60,636 nt of DNA from JACTOJ01 sp032335695 (GTDB lineage Bacteria; Bacillota; Clostridia; Clostridiales; Clostridiaceae), in assembly GCF_032335695.1 (NCBI RefSeq), contig NZ_JACTOJ010000027.1, forward strand, positions 1 to 60,636. The letters run 5' to 3'. Positions 31,974 through 41,759 of the stretch are shown here, piece by piece (position 1 is the first letter of the stretch; the number at the start of each line of letters is the position of its first letter). The position numbers and the translations under genes are program-made. The notes below the pieces were generated by a model. It was given only the letters and a program-made list of their open reading frames with translations, searched no databases and was not told the origin of the DNA.

Positions 31974-32354
31974 TTAATCTTTTCTTAATTCTTTTTCTTT
32001 TTTACCTACTGTCTGTTCATAACCTTCTATTTTGCGATTAAGGCGTTCCAGAGTTATCTTCATCTCTTCCATTTTTTCAGCAAGATGCTTGCGCTGATCA
32101 GTTAATAATTCTTTTCTAGCCTCTACCGTCTCACTCCCCTGCTGAAATAAAGCCACATATTCAATTAAGGCTTCAATTTGCAATCCAGCACCTCTCATGC
32201 ATTTTATAAATTCTACCCATTTGCAGTCTTCCTCATTATAATCTCTAATTCCACTTTTGTTACGATTTACACGAGGAATTAGTCCTATGCGTTCATAGTA
32301 GCGTAGAGTGTCTTGTGAAATTCCAAATTTTTCACTTACTTCTGTAATAGTCAT
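31974..32354 (-). CDS. MerR-family regulator, AdhR/NmlR-like
   Basis: The start is ATG 32354 (MTITEVSEKFGISQDTLRYY, 126 residues) after AGGAGG. The N-terminal winged helix with YYERIGLIPRVNR and SGIRDYNEEDCKWVEF is typical, followed by FIKCMRGAGLQIEALIEY and a long dimerisation coiled coil. The cysteine in FIKCMR falls at residue 52, the position of the reactive Cys of AdhR/NmlR aldehyde and electrophile sensors. It is the last gene of the operon 34727-31974, itself behind MerR-type promoter P2, so it is probably autoregulated. It likely also controls P1, P3, P4 and P5. Confidence 0.88.
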   Translation of the reverse strand: MTITEVSEKFGISQDTLRYYERIGLIPRVNRNKSGIRDYNEEDCKWVEFIKCMRGAGLQIEALIEYVALFQQGSETVEARKELLTDQRKHLAEKMEEMKITLERLNRKIEGYEQTVGKKEKELRKD

Positions 32355-32410
32355 ATACTTTTCCACCTCCTATTATAGCAACATAGCCGTTTGTCTTTAA
32401 ATATTACATT

Positions 32411-33565
32411 TTAGTTTCCAAACAGATTAGTTGCTTGTTTCATTTTGTTTATGACATCTACACTAAATGGACAATTCTTCATGCAGGAACCGCATTCTAC
32501 GCATTCTCCTGCATGATGCTCCAATAAAGCATAATGATTTTTTAAGGTTTCAGGGACTTCTTCTTGAATTAATGCTAAATCTAAATATTTATTTACTGCG
32601 GCAATATCAATTTTTTTTGAGCATGGTGCACAGTGCCCGCAATACATACAGTGTCCGCTAAAGGAACTTCTTGGAGCATTAGCTAGTACTTCACTGTAGT
32701 CCTTTTCTTTATCCTTTGCTGAAACATAAGCAGTAGCTGCTAATATTTGATTAATATTTCCTACTCCCACCATTACTGAAGCTACTGCTGGTCTAGTTAA
32801 GCAGTAATGCAAACATTGTACTGGTGTCAGTGCTTTCTTAAAGGGAGATTCTTTTTCACTTAATAATACTCCAGCAGCATATCCCTTCATAACTGTAAGT
32901 GCTACTCCAGCATTTTGACAAGTTCGATAAAGTTCATCTCTTTTAGAATCTATGCCTCCATAAGTTCTATCTTTAAAAGTATTCTCTTCAAAAAGTATAT
33001 TTACATCTTCACTGGCTGGTAACATATCATAAGCAGCATTGATACTAAATAAAATCACATCTATTATTCCTGTCTCCACTGCTTTAAAAGCAATATCAGT
33101 ATTATGCGTAGATATTCCTAAGGACTTAATAATTCCTTTTTCCTTTAATTCTTTGGCATATTTTATTATTTCTCCATTAAAAATATTATCAAAATCCCTC
33201 TGATCATCCACGTAATGAATCATTCCTACATCAACATAGTCCAACTGCATTCTAGCTAAAAAGTCTTCATAGGCATTTACAACTTCTTTAATATTTCTTG
33301 TACGCCTATATTGTCCTCTATCCCAAGTAGAGCATAGATGACCTTCAATAACAAAACTGCCTCTAGGATATTTGCTCAAAGCTTTTCCCACATTACTTCT
33401 TACTTCTGGGTTAGAATTATATAAGTCAAAAAAATTGATGTCTTCCTTCATTGCACAATCAATAATTTCTTCACATTGCTCATAGCTTTTATTTTCAAAG
33501 CCTTCACCTCCAATACCTATAGCACTTATTTTTATTCCTGTTCTTCCTAAACTTCTATACTCCAT
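32411..33565 (-). CDS. Aldo/keto reductase with C-terminal 4Fe-4S ferredoxin domain
   Basis: The 384-residue protein has an AKR barrel (SLGRTGIKISAIGIGGEGFE, NFFDLYNSNPEVR, FVIEGHLCS, MIHYVDD), then a cysteine-rich tail: YCGHCAPCSKKIDI and CVECGSCMKNCPFSVDV. This is the AKR-ferredoxin fusion common in anaerobes, which probably takes electrons from iron-sulfur clusters. The usual active-site Tyr is replaced in NFFDLYNSN by a nearby Tyr, so chemistry may differ from classical AKRs. It lies 43 bases behind the phosphoesterase gene and 56 bases before merR. Confidence 0.9.
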   Translation of the reverse strand: MEYRSLGRTGIKISAIGIGGEGFENKSYEQCEEIIDCAMKEDINFFDLYNSNPEVRSNVGKALSKYPRGSFVIEGHLCSTWDRGQYRRTRNIKEVVNAYEDFLARMQLDYVDVGMIHYVDDQRDFDNIFNGEIIKYAKELKEKGIIKSLGISTHNTDIAFKAVETGIIDVILFSINAAYDMLPASEDVNILFEENTFKDRTYGGIDSKRDELYRTCQNAGVALTVMKGYAAGVLLSEKESPFKKALTPVQCLHYCLTRPAVASVMVGVGNINQILAATAYVSAKDKEKDYSEVLANAPRSSFSGHCMYCGHCAPCSKKIDIAAVNKYLDLALIQEEVPETLKNHYALLEHHAGECVECGSCMKNCPFSVDVINKMKQATNLFGN

Positions 33566-33608
33566 AACACACCTCTAAATTAAAAATATTACCTTAAGTG
33601 AACTTTAA

Positions 33609-34727
33609 CTACCTTTTCACGTTCACAATGACATATTCTGAATGAGAACCTGTTCGAATCGGATATCCCCATCCTCCAATACCAGATGAAACAATAATTT
33701 GATAATTGCCTATTCTTTTATATCCATAATTCAGTTCTCCAATTCCAAGCACTTTGTTAAATAATCCTTCTGGCCAAATCTGACCAGCATGAGTATGACC
33801 AGATAATTGTAAATCTATTCCTTCTAGGCTATTTTGCTTCAATTCGCTAGGTTGATGATCTAATAATAAAAGGAAATTATTAACGTCAGCATTTTGAAGA
33901 AGTTCTTTACTTGTTTTTCGATTTATCTCAGAAGAGAAACCCTTATCTTTTCTTCCAATGATAGTTAATTCTCCATTTACTTTATATATCTCATCTTGTA
34001 ATACATGGACCCCATTCCTCTCCAATTCATTTTTTAATTGATTTTCATCAAAGCTAGGAGTGGCAGAATATGTTGCCTTATCATGATTTCCATAAATATA
34101 ATAAGTTCCATAGGTGCTCTTTATATTTCCTAACAGCTTTGCTGCATTTTTCATTTGCAATAAATTTGTTCTTTCGTCAACGATATCTCCGCAAAGAGCT
34201 ACAATATCTGGCTTATTGTCCTCTATTTCTTTACAATATTTCATAAGCTCTTTTTCATTCATGGTTGTACCAAAATGAAGATCTGAAATCATAGCGATTT
34301 TATAACCTTGATCTCGTATTGCTTTTCTTGTATGAACAGTATAGTCAGTTTTCACAACATTTTTCATATTGTAATAACCATAACCTAGAATCATTGACGC
34401 AATAATTATAGGAATAAAGCCACACCTAAAAAGCTTATTCCAAATATTAATTTTTATACCTTTTTTCTTATGTAAAGCTACAAATATAAAATTAAGTATT
34501 TCCATACATAAAGCTACTGCGACAATATGGAATATAATCAAAGCACCAACTCCAAATAAATTAGCAGAAAAAATAACTGCCAAAAGTGTCAAAAAAATAG
34601 AGGCTATTTTTATTTGAATACTTTTTAGTTTTATGCCCCAAAAGTCAGCAATGCGTAAAAAATAAAAATATAAATAAATTCCAATAGGAATCAATAGAAA
34701 AATTGGTAGTATTATATATGCTATCAT
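33609..34727 (-). CDS. Membrane-anchored metallophosphoesterase (YkuE/YaeI-like)
   Basis: The start is ATG 34727, 8 bases after GAGGAGG; the frame is open to 34796 without a site. The N-terminal ~110 residues hold four membrane helices. The catalytic domain then shows MISDLHFGTT, ALCGDIVDE, YIYGNHDKATY, LLLDHQP and LSGHTHAGQIW, a complete metallophosphoesterase set. Relatives act on UDP-lipids or lipoteichoic precursors at the membrane. Here it heads the operon with an AKR and merR under P2, so a link to stress-related envelope maintenance is possible. Confidence 0.88.
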   Translation of the reverse strand: MIAYIILPIFLLIPIGIYLYFYFLRIADFWGIKLKSIQIKIASIFLTLLAVIFSANLFGVGALIIFHIVAVALCMEILNFIFVALHKKKGIKINIWNKLFRCGFIPIIIASMILGYGYYNMKNVVKTDYTVHTRKAIRDQGYKIAMISDLHFGTTMNEKELMKYCKEIEDNKPDIVALCGDIVDERTNLLQMKNAAKLLGNIKSTYGTYYIYGNHDKATYSATPSFDENQLKNELERNGVHVLQDEIYKVNGELTIIGRKDKGFSSEINRKTSKELLQNADVNNFLLLLDHQPSELKQNSLEGIDLQLSGHTHAGQIWPEGLFNKVLGIGELNYGYKRIGNYQIIVSSGIGGWGYPIRTGSHSEYVIVNVKR

Positions 34728-34951
34728 CAGCATATCCTCCTCACGAAGAAACAATTTCTTAATTATTGAATAATTATACTGCTTTTTGTGCTCCATTTAT
34801 TAGTGACTTTTGATATATTTAAATTTATAAACATCATAATTAGGGGTAATTATAGACACGTTTGTAGATTATACTAAAATACTCTTTATGAAGGAATATT
34901 TTAATAATTAAAGTTCACTAATCATACTGCTATACTTGTTTACGTAAGCAT

Positions 34952-35721
34952 TTACACAAAAAGCAGAAAATTATTCGAATGGTAAGTATTGAGAAAATTA
35001 TGCTTTAATATTTTAACCTGCCTTCTCAACGAAATCATAATAGCATTTAGAGTTAACTCTAAGTCAAGTATTTTATAAAAAGAATTTCTCATACTTTTCA
35101 TTCCACCAGCTATCATTATACCAGCACCTAAATAATCAATTCTTTCATCTGTAGAAATTCTTTTAGAATCCTTAAAGAAGATTTGAACGCTTAGGATTGA
35201 GATTAATGCAATTGGAACATTAATATAGAACACCCAGTGCCAGCTAAACACATCGACTATCCAACCACCAATCAGTGGTCCAATAATTGAAGCTGCACTG
35301 TAGCTTGCCGTAGCATATCCAATAATTTTTCCTCTCTCCCTTAAGTTCGTATACAAGTCTGCATAAATGATAAACGGCATAGTATTCATTCCGCCTGCAC
35401 CTATTCCCATAACGGTTCTCGCTATCAAGAAAAATATAATATTACCTGATAATGCTTGAAATATTGAACCAATGGCAAATAATAATGTGGCTATTTGATA
35501 TGTTTTTTTGTTTCCAATACGTTCTCCTAATTTACTCCAAAGCGGAGTCACCACTGCCATTCCCAATAAAAAGACAGCTACTATCCACCCCATGTATTGA
35601 ATTCCATGTAAATCACTTATGATTGATAGTAAGGCAGTATTAACAATCGTCCCATCTAAACCTGCCATTGCATTTGACAATAGCAGGGCCAGTGTTACAA
35701 TAAATATTCCTTTTTATTCAT
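34952..35721 (-). pseudogene. Truncated and frameshifted MFS drug exporter (DHA2/EmrB type)
   Basis: Residues SNAMAGLDGTIVNTALLSII, MGWIVAVFLLG, LGERIGNKK, RTVMGIGAGGM and GPLIGGWIVDVFSWHWVFYI show a DHA2 transporter, but only about the first six helices remain. After YLGAGIMIAGG (near 35085) the frame runs into the P2 promoter and unrelated text. At the 5' end ATG 35721 follows GGGAGGAG, but an A5 run needs one more A to join the start (MNKKG) to the body (IFIVTLALLLSNAM). The gene is therefore broken twice. Its promoter P3 is still recognisable. Confidence 0.85.
35037..35067 (-). promoter_or_regulatory. MerR-type promoter P2 (phosphoesterase-AKR-merR operon)
   Basis: TTGACT (35067-35062), a 19-base spacer containing the near-perfect dyad TAGAGTTAACTCTAA, then TATTAT (35042-35037), on the minus strand. 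It lies within the spurious tail of the truncated MFS frame. Confidence 0.82.
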
Positions 35722-36156
35722 ATAAAAAAACTCCTCCCAAGTAAGCTTAAATTTGTACTGTACAATTTATAACATGCATAAAATTCCTTATATTACTTTG
35801 ATATTTATTAAAAATTAAAAAGCTGTAACGTATAAAACAATAATACGCCGCAGCTAAAGCTAAATATTATCTATCACGTACTTTATTTGGTTACCAAACA
35901 CAAACTCACTACTTTATAGATAATTTATGTACATTTAATTACCACGACTTTTGATTCTGAAATATTAACGATTCTACTTTCGTTAAGTGACAGCCTAATT
36001 ATATGACCTAAAGTTAGCTTTAAGTCAAGTACTTTTTCTATTTTAAAAAAAGACGTGCCAAAATTATGACATGTCCTTTTTGAAATAGCAATGATTGTAC
36101 ACTTATGTTTGTCGTTTTTTGGGTTTTAGTTTTTATTTTTTCTATTTCATCTATAT
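35722..36156. other. Gene-free leader of the MFS remnant
   Basis: It contains promoter P3 (35998-36028) and, near 36048-36085, an imperfect hairpin that ends in a T-run on the minus strand and may terminate the cyclopropane synthase transcript. No ORF was seen. Confidence 0.5.
35998..36028 (-). promoter_or_regulatory. MerR-type promoter P3 (MFS remnant)
   Basis: TTGACT (36028-36023), a 19-base spacer with the dyad AAAGCTAACTTT, TATAAT (36003-35998), minus strand. Confidence 0.8.
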
Positions 36157-37346
36157 TTACTCTTCTCTTTTGTACAAAAATTCTCTTGTAAGCTCTAATT
36201 TATTATTGTTTCCCTTGGCATATAATATTTGATGAAGATCAATCATACCATTGTTAAACGATGCGGCACAAGATGCTAAATACAGTTTCCATATTCTAAC
36301 AAATCTCTCATCAAACATTTTTAAAATTTCTTGTCTATGCTTATTAAAATTTTCATACCAACAAAGTAATGTTTTATTATAATGCCTTCTTAAGCTTTCA
36401 ATATCTAATGTATAGTAGTTGAATTCGGTCCCAATGTTTACAATTTCAGTCAAACTAGGTACTACACCACCAGGGAATATGTCCTTTTTAATCCACGAAT
36501 CTCCTGAAGATTTTTTTCTTCCACTAATATAATGCAATAAAAATAATCCTTCTTTTTTAAGCACTGCATCTATGTTCTTGAAGAATAGTTCATAATTTGA
36601 TCGTCCAACATGTTCAAGCATTCCAACACTTACTACTCTATCAAACTTCAAATTTGATTTTTTCAAGTCGCGATAATCCATCAATTCAACTGTCAAATAT
36701 TCCTCTAGGTTTTCTGCTTTAATTCTTCTGTTCAATTCTAAATATTGCTGTTGACTTAAAGTAATTCCAACTCCATGCACTTTATATTTTTTTGCAGCTT
36801 CAATTAGAAGATATCCCCATCCACAACCAACGTCTAACAGTTTCATACCTTCTTTTAACTGCAATTTTCTTAAAATATGATGAATTTTATTTTTTTGAGC
36901 TTCAATTAATGTATTATTTTTATTTTCAAAATATGCACAAGAATAACTCATAGTCTCATCTAGCTAAAGCTTATAGAAGTCATTTCCTATATCATAATGT
37001 GAAGTAACTTCTTCCTTTTGATTCTTTTTAGATGTAGAAGAAAACATCAATTTACTTAATGCACTCTCATTCACATCAAAATCGTCTAACTTTCCTAAAA
37101 CTATGTCTAATGCATCATATAAATCTCCTTTCTCCATATCTAATACCTTATCCATATATGCTTCACCTAAAGCTAGAGAAGTACTAGTTAGCAATAAGCT
37201 CTTATTTATATTGCCATTAACTCTAATAACAAATTTAGGTTCTCCTTCACCTATATTTAATTCTTTTCCATCCCTAAATATCACTTTAAATGGTGTCTGA
37301 TTTTCCTGTTTAAATATTTTTTGATTACTGTACTTTCTAATGACAT
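36157..37346 (-). pseudogene. cfa: Cyclopropane-fatty-acid synthase, disrupted
   Basis: Joined, the pieces make a full CFA synthase: MSLESTVIKK, then IFKQENQTPFKVIFRDGKEL, VTSHYDIGNDFYKL, LDETMSYSCAYFENKNNTL, LLDVGCGWGYLL (SAM site), VSVGMLEHVG and FPGGVVPSL. Two lesions are seen. An A6 run near 37318 needs one extra A to connect the start with the body, and a TAG (36964-36966) replaces the conserved Trp of DFYKL-W-LDETMSYS. The enzyme would have methylenated membrane lipids, a stress adaptation that fits the island. Confidence 0.85.
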
Positions 37347-37433
37347 AACCTTCAATTTCCTTTCACTCTTATCTTGTTTTGCTAACTTATAATAATCATT
37401 TGTATAATTCATAGCCTCTATCTCATTCCAAGT

Positions 37434-37474
37434 GAAATGCTAGTCAATGAACTTTGTTAATTGGCTGGCATTTC
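37434..37474. terminator. Long hairpin between the flavodoxin gene and cfa
   Basis: GAAATGCTAGTCAATGAAC and GTTAATTGGCTGGCATTTC pair over 19 bp with two wobbles and one mismatch. It lies just past the flavodoxin stop. It lacks a T-tract, so it may protect the mRNA end more than terminate. Confidence 0.55.
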
Positions 37475-37488
37475 ATATCTAAACACTT

Positions 37489-38007
37489 TTATTTAATCCA
37501 ATTAACAATGGAATTTTTTGCATTCTTTACACTGCTTCCATGAATTGAAAGTCCATTTTTTACTTCTGCATTATGACATAGCTTCTTAATATCTTTTTCA
37601 CTGTGTCCCATACCGCTTCCTTCATGTGTACAAAATGGCATTATTATCTTTTCATCAAAATAATATTCTTCTAGGAATGAAAATACTGGCATTGGCATAG
37701 TTCCCCACCAATTTGGATAACCTAAAAATATAACATCATAATCCTCTATATTCTTTAAGTGATCTGTTAGATTCGGTCTTACATTGCCACTAAGTTCATG
37801 CTTTGCAACTTCTGTACATTCTTTATAATCTGCTGGATAATCATAATCTGCTTCTATTTCAAACAAATCTCCATTGGTCTCTTCTTCAATCATTTTTGCC
37901 GCTACTTCAGTATTTCCCACTACAAGATTTACAATTCTTCCATTAGAATAATTTGCGCCTCTTCTTGAAAAATAAGCTATTAATACTTTTTTATTATCTA
38001 AATTCAT
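37489..38007 (-). CDS. Flavodoxin-family protein
   Basis: The 172-residue flavodoxin-4-type protein has the FMN phosphate loop KVLIAYFSRRGANYSNGRIVNLVVGNTEVAAKMI (long insertion form, in part), DVIFLGYPNWWGTMPMPVFSFLEEYYF for the ring-binding loops, and PFCTHEGSGMGHS near the C-terminus. These proteins shuttle electrons or reduce quinones with FMN. It is driven by MerR-type promoter P4, placing it in the island's electrophile response. Confidence 0.92.
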   Translation of the reverse strand: MNLDNKKVLIAYFSRRGANYSNGRIVNLVVGNTEVAAKMIEEETNGDLFEIEADYDYPADYKECTEVAKHELSGNVRPNLTDHLKNIEDYDVIFLGYPNWWGTMPMPVFSFLEEYYFDEKIIMPFCTHEGSGMGHSEKDIKKLCHNAEVKNGLSIHGSSVKNAKNSIVNWIK

Positions 38008-38426
38008 TTTATTATCTCCTTTTCTTTTAACTTTATTTATTAACTTTAATTGTAATTCTCACATTATCTCCAGCTGAAACCAACTTAGAAATTTTATAGA
38101 TTTACTTTACTACTTAGAGCAAACTCTAAGTCAATTGATATTTTTTATTTTTTTATAAAAAGCATCTAACTTTTTTATTAGCATTTAAGATAACAATATT
38201 TAAATTGTAATTCTACATATTAAGTCATTAATTACCGAAGTTGTTTTTTCATTCCATTTTTCAGTTATTTGTACAGATATATACAAATAACTTTTTGTTG
38301 CAGTCTTCATATACTACAATAAAAAGTTTTTTAAATTGGCTCTATTAAAGAATAGCGTTGAATTTTGACTACAATCTATAGAATTGGCTATAATAAGAAT
38401 ATACGAATGATAACGGAGGTCTTATT
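38008..38426. other. Intergenic region with promoter P4 and the left border of an IS remnant
   Basis: It contains promoter P4 near 38104-38134. Around 38338-38360 lies GGCTCTATTAAAGAATAGCG, a plausible end of the IS1595-type element that follows; a decayed partner may be AAGTAAATAGAG at 39533-39544. Otherwise AT-rich without ORFs. Confidence 0.45.
38104..38134 (-). promoter_or_regulatory. MerR-type promoter P4 (flavodoxin gene)
   Basis: TTGACT (38134-38129), a 19-base spacer with TAGAGTTTGCTCTA, TAAAGT (38109-38104), minus strand. Confidence 0.8.
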
Positions 38427-39487
38427 ATGCCAACTGTAGAGTCAGTAAAGAATGATATAGAGGCTTTAGGTACAGCAGGACAAGAGGAAATACTACACTA
38501 TCTTGAAGAAGTGTTTGTGTTAGGCTCATTTGCTACAGAATTTACAAATGAAGTTAAGGAAAACAGATTTTCAAGGGGGAAAGTCTGCCCTCATTGTGGT
38601 CATGATGAAGTATCCAGAAATGGGAAATATAAAGAAAAACAAAGATATATCTGCAAGTTCTGCCGAAAGACTTTTACCGACTTTACACTCTCTCCAAAGC
38701 ATAATAGCAAGAAAGATGTTAAGCAATGGATACAATATGCAAGTGCATGATAAATGGCTATTCCATAAGAAAATGTGCATAGGAAGTTAAAATAAGCATA
38801 CCCACATCATTTTACTGGAGGCATAAAATATTGGACGCAATTAGAGCCTTTATGGGTATCTGAAGTGTGGGTGGTGTTATAGAAGTTGACGAGGCGTTCT
38901 TTAGGGGGTCCTTTAAAGGAAACCATAGGAAAAACACTACTTTTACAATTCCCCGAAAAGTCCATAAAAGAGGTGTTAAGGGTAGTTATAGCAGTAAAGA
39001 TGAAAAGAGAAAAAGAGGTATCTCAAAGGAACAGGTATGCGTTTTATGTGCTATGGATAGAACAGGAAATCTTATTACTGAACTTATATGTAAAGGAAGA
39101 ATGAAGCATACAGATTTAGAAAGGCTCTTTACAGGTAGAATTGAGGATGAAGCCATTCTTTGTACAGACTCCCATAAGAGTTATATTCAGTTCGCCCAAA
39201 ATTTAGGCGTAGAACTCCAACAAATTAAGCGTGGTAAACATAAAGAAGGCATATATCATATACAACATATTAACGCCTTCCATAGCAAATTAAAGAAGTG
39301 GATGAATAGGTTTAATGGCGTTGCAACTAAATATATTGCTAATTATATGTATTGGTTTAAATGGCTTGAAATCTTTAATACCGAGAAAGATACTATAAAG
39401 AGCAAAAATTTATTGGTTCAATCCCATACCTCTCATACTGACACAAAATTAAAGGATTTTAGGATTAGAGAAGCAATCTATGTATAA
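38427..39487 (+). pseudogene. IS1595-family transposase, decayed
   Basis: The N-terminal part (38427-38750) has the zinc ribbon CPHCGHDEVSRNGKYK ... ICKFCRKTFTDFT. The C-terminal part (38867-39487) has GGVIEVDEAFFRGSFKGNH, the DDE IS1595 domain start, with CTDSHKSYIQFA and HINAFHSKLKKWMNRFNGVA later. Between them the frame shifts near 38740 and in-frame stops follow (SIRKCA-stop-EV; FMGI-stop-SVGG). The copy cannot transpose by itself. It lies within a stretch of other damaged genes. Confidence 0.88.
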
Positions 39488-39625
39488 TGCGTGTAAAATA
39501 TTTGAAATTATACCTCTACATGTTATATAATAAAGTAAATAGAGAATTGTAGATTTTTGTGGCACAATGTTAAGAAATGTGAAGCAAAGAAAGTTTATAT
39601 AATATACATGATGAGGAGGATTTTT

Positions 39626-40162
39626 ATGAAGAACCCATATGAAATATGCCCCACTTTTGAAACAGAAAGTTTTATTTTAAGACTCGTTTCAGAAGAAGAT
39701 TCCGAAGGTCTACTTAAATGTTATTCTGATAGTAAGGCACAAAAAATTTTTAACTCTGATAGGTGTACAGGTGATTTTTGTATTTACACAATTGAGGATA
39801 TGTTACAATGTACTAAAGCTTGGCTTTGTGCATATTCTCAACAAGAATTTATACGCTTTGCAATTATAGATAAATCACTATCTAAAGCTATTGGAACAGT
39901 AGAAATGTTTGGTTATGCTGGTAAATATAAAATTAAAACGGGAATACTCCGAGTTGATGTTTCTTCTAAATACGAAAATGCAGATTACTTAAACGAAATA
40001 TTTAGTGTTTGTAACGAGAACTTTTTTGATTTGTTTGAGGTTGATATGATTGCAACTAAGGCAATACCTCAAGCTGTTGAAAGGCGGAATACATTATTAA
40101 AAATTGGCTTCTGTGAAGGCAATGCATATGAAGGAGAGCACTATTTTTTGCGTTCAAAATAA
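39626..40162 (+). CDS. GNAT-family acetyltransferase
   Basis: The start is ATG 39626 (MKNPYEICPTFETESFILRL, 178 residues) behind GAGGAGGATTTTT; the frame opens earlier but without a site. The T-E-x-F-I-L-R-L start, FAIIDKSLSKAIGTVEMFG, an acetyl-CoA region near VDVSSKYENADYLNEIF and the RRNTLLKIGFCEG end fit RimJ/RimL-like N-acetyltransferases. The substrate is unknown. Confidence 0.82.
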   Translation: MKNPYEICPTFETESFILRLVSEEDSEGLLKCYSDSKAQKIFNSDRCTGDFCIYTIEDMLQCTKAWLCAYSQQEFIRFAIIDKSLSKAIGTVEMFGYAGKYKIKTGILRVDVSSKYENADYLNEIFSVCNENFFDLFEVDMIATKAIPQAVERRNTLLKIGFCEGNAYEGEHYFLRSK

Positions 40163-40286
40163 ACATAATCTACAGTAAACTTAATACATAATATTCTTAA
40201 GATGTGCATTAAGGGAACTTTTAACAAGTTCCCTTAAAAAATTGCATATTATCAACACTGTTCTTTAACATAGCCTTTAAATTAAG

Positions 40287-40366
40287 TTATTGATATTCTT
40301 CTGCATGTTCTACTGTATGAATCCCATGTCTAAACTCCATTCTCTCAATCAGTGCTTTTCCGTCTT
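40287..40366 (-). pseudogene. C-terminal remnant of a second DUF362 gene
   Basis: The minus-strand text DGKALIERMEFRHGIHTVEH, then AEEYQ and a stop, repeats residues near the end of the intact DUF362 protein at 44149-45054. Nucleotides 40297-40366 and 44198-44267 match over 70 bases with two differences. Only ~25 codons remain, abutting the end of the ferredoxin-type AKR gene, which suggests deletion or recombination between duplicated segments. Confidence 0.82.
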
Positions 40367-40378
40367 TTGTATTTCGAC

Positions 40379-41491
40379 TTATCTTCTAATTTCAAATTCT
40401 TCAGCAACATTCACAAGCAAATCCCTGATTTTCAAGTGCTGTGGACAAATTTTCTCACATCTCCCACATTTGATACAATCGCTTGCTTTTCCATTCTTCA
40501 CAGTATAGACATTATGATAATAATAATCTGTATTCCAATTGTTAAATACCTTTTTCGCATTCATGCAGGCAAATAAATCCGGAATTGCAATATTCTTAGG
40601 GCAATCATCTGTACAATAGCGGCATGCTGTACAAGGAATCAGATTCTGAGCCTTGAACACTTTACATACTTGATTTATTGCCTCCTGCTCTATGCTAGAT
40701 AGAGGATTAAAATTTTTCATGTAGCTGATATTATCTTCCATCTGCTCCATGTTGCTCATTCCAGAAAGCACCATCATCATTCCCCCAAAACCAGCAGCAA
40801 AACGTATTGCATAACTAGCTATACTTCCACCATGCAGTGAATCTAGAATTTCTTTTGCATTATTGGGCAGATTTACAAGATTGCCACCCTTGGTAGGTTC
40901 CATAACGATAACTGGCTTATTATATTTACGGCAGACTTCGTAGCATTTCCTGCTCTCAACGGCAGGATCTTCATAATCTACGTAATTGAACTGTATCTGA
41001 ACAACTTCGATTTGAGGATATTCAATTAGTATCTGTTCTAAGACAGAAGCTTTATCATGAAATGATATGCCAAAATGTTTTATCTTCCCTTCTTCTTTCA
41101 GTTCTAGTGCTGTTTCATAAGCTTCACATCTTTTGAACTTTCCAAAAATATTATTACTTTGTGCATGCATCAAATAAAAATCAAAATAATTTACACCGCA
41201 AGCTTTTAACTGACTTTCAAATAAGGGACGTATATCTTCTTTTTTTTGAAAAAAATGTGTAGATAATTTATTTGTTAAAATATACTGATCACGAGAATAA
41301 CGCTTAGCCAGGCAATCCCTCAGTGCCGTTTCACTTTTGCCGCCAATATATCCATGAGCAGTGTCAAAATAATTGAATCCATTTTTTATGAAAGTGTCTA
41401 TCATAGGCGAAAACTCGGCATAATCAACCTCGTTATCTTTCATGGGCAATCGCATACACCCAAATCCAAAATTTTTTTTAATTTTATCCAT
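40379..41491 (-). CDS. Aldo/keto reductase with C-terminal 4Fe-4S ferredoxin domain
   Basis: The 370-residue protein has an AKR barrel (GFGCMRLPMKDNEVDYAEF, NYFDTAHGYIGGKSE, YILTNKLSTHF, FYLMHAQSN) with Asp, Tyr, Lys and His in place. The tail is cysteine-rich: TACRYCTDDCPKNIAI and CIKCGRCEKICPQHLKI (two cluster-type motifs). It is a typical anaerobe oxidoreductase of the YhdN/Fe-S type. Its gene follows a broken FMN reductase fragment and a MATE pump gene on the same strand. No MerR-type promoter was seen directly before it. Confidence 0.92.
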   Translation of the reverse strand: MDKIKKNFGFGCMRLPMKDNEVDYAEFSPMIDTFIKNGFNYFDTAHGYIGGKSETALRDCLAKRYSRDQYILTNKLSTHFFQKKEDIRPLFESQLKACGVNYFDFYLMHAQSNNIFGKFKRCEAYETALELKEEGKIKHFGISFHDKASVLEQILIEYPQIEVVQIQFNYVDYEDPAVESRKCYEVCRKYNKPVIVMEPTKGGNLVNLPNNAKEILDSLHGGSIASYAIRFAAGFGGMMMVLSGMSNMEQMEDNISYMKNFNPLSSIEQEAINQVCKVFKAQNLIPCTACRYCTDDCPKNIAIPDLFACMNAKKVFNNWNTDYYYHNVYTVKNGKASDCIKCGRCEKICPQHLKIRDLLVNVAEEFEIRR

Positions 41492-41617
41492 ACTTTAAAA
41501 CTCCTTTCCATATCTACCAACACTTCTGCCATGAAGCGCAGCAATTCCTTTTTCAGCTTTCGCTTTGGGACAAAATTTTTTATGTCACTTTAACTGCGTC
41601 CCATGCCACTTCATTGC

Positions 41618-41731
41618 TTAAATATTACCAAGACTCCTTCCTGCCTCTTGTGCTCCCTTTAAAAATTGAACACATAATACGTCTGAATTTCCATTTGTCC
41701 TTGGACTTCCACTTACTGCAATTACTTTCAT
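41618..41731 (-). pseudogene. N-terminal fragment of an NADPH-dependent FMN reductase
   Basis: From ATG 41731, with GAAGGAGCG before it, the frame reads MKVIAVSGSPRTNGNSDVLC then VQFLKGAQEAGRSLGNI and stops after 37 codons. M-K-V-I-A-V-x-G-S-P-R-x-N-G-N is the FMN-binding start of the family (normally ~180 residues). The following 120 bases keep a short coding-like piece but no intact frame. Confidence 0.75.
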
Positions 41732-41759
41732 ATAATTTCGCTCCTTCTATTAAGTAAGG

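Noticed and set aside
34952..35085. Last ~45 codons of the MFS frame as a genuine C-terminus
   Set aside because: This text includes the complete MerR-type promoter P2 and is unlike any transporter helix; the true gene is cut off near 35085.
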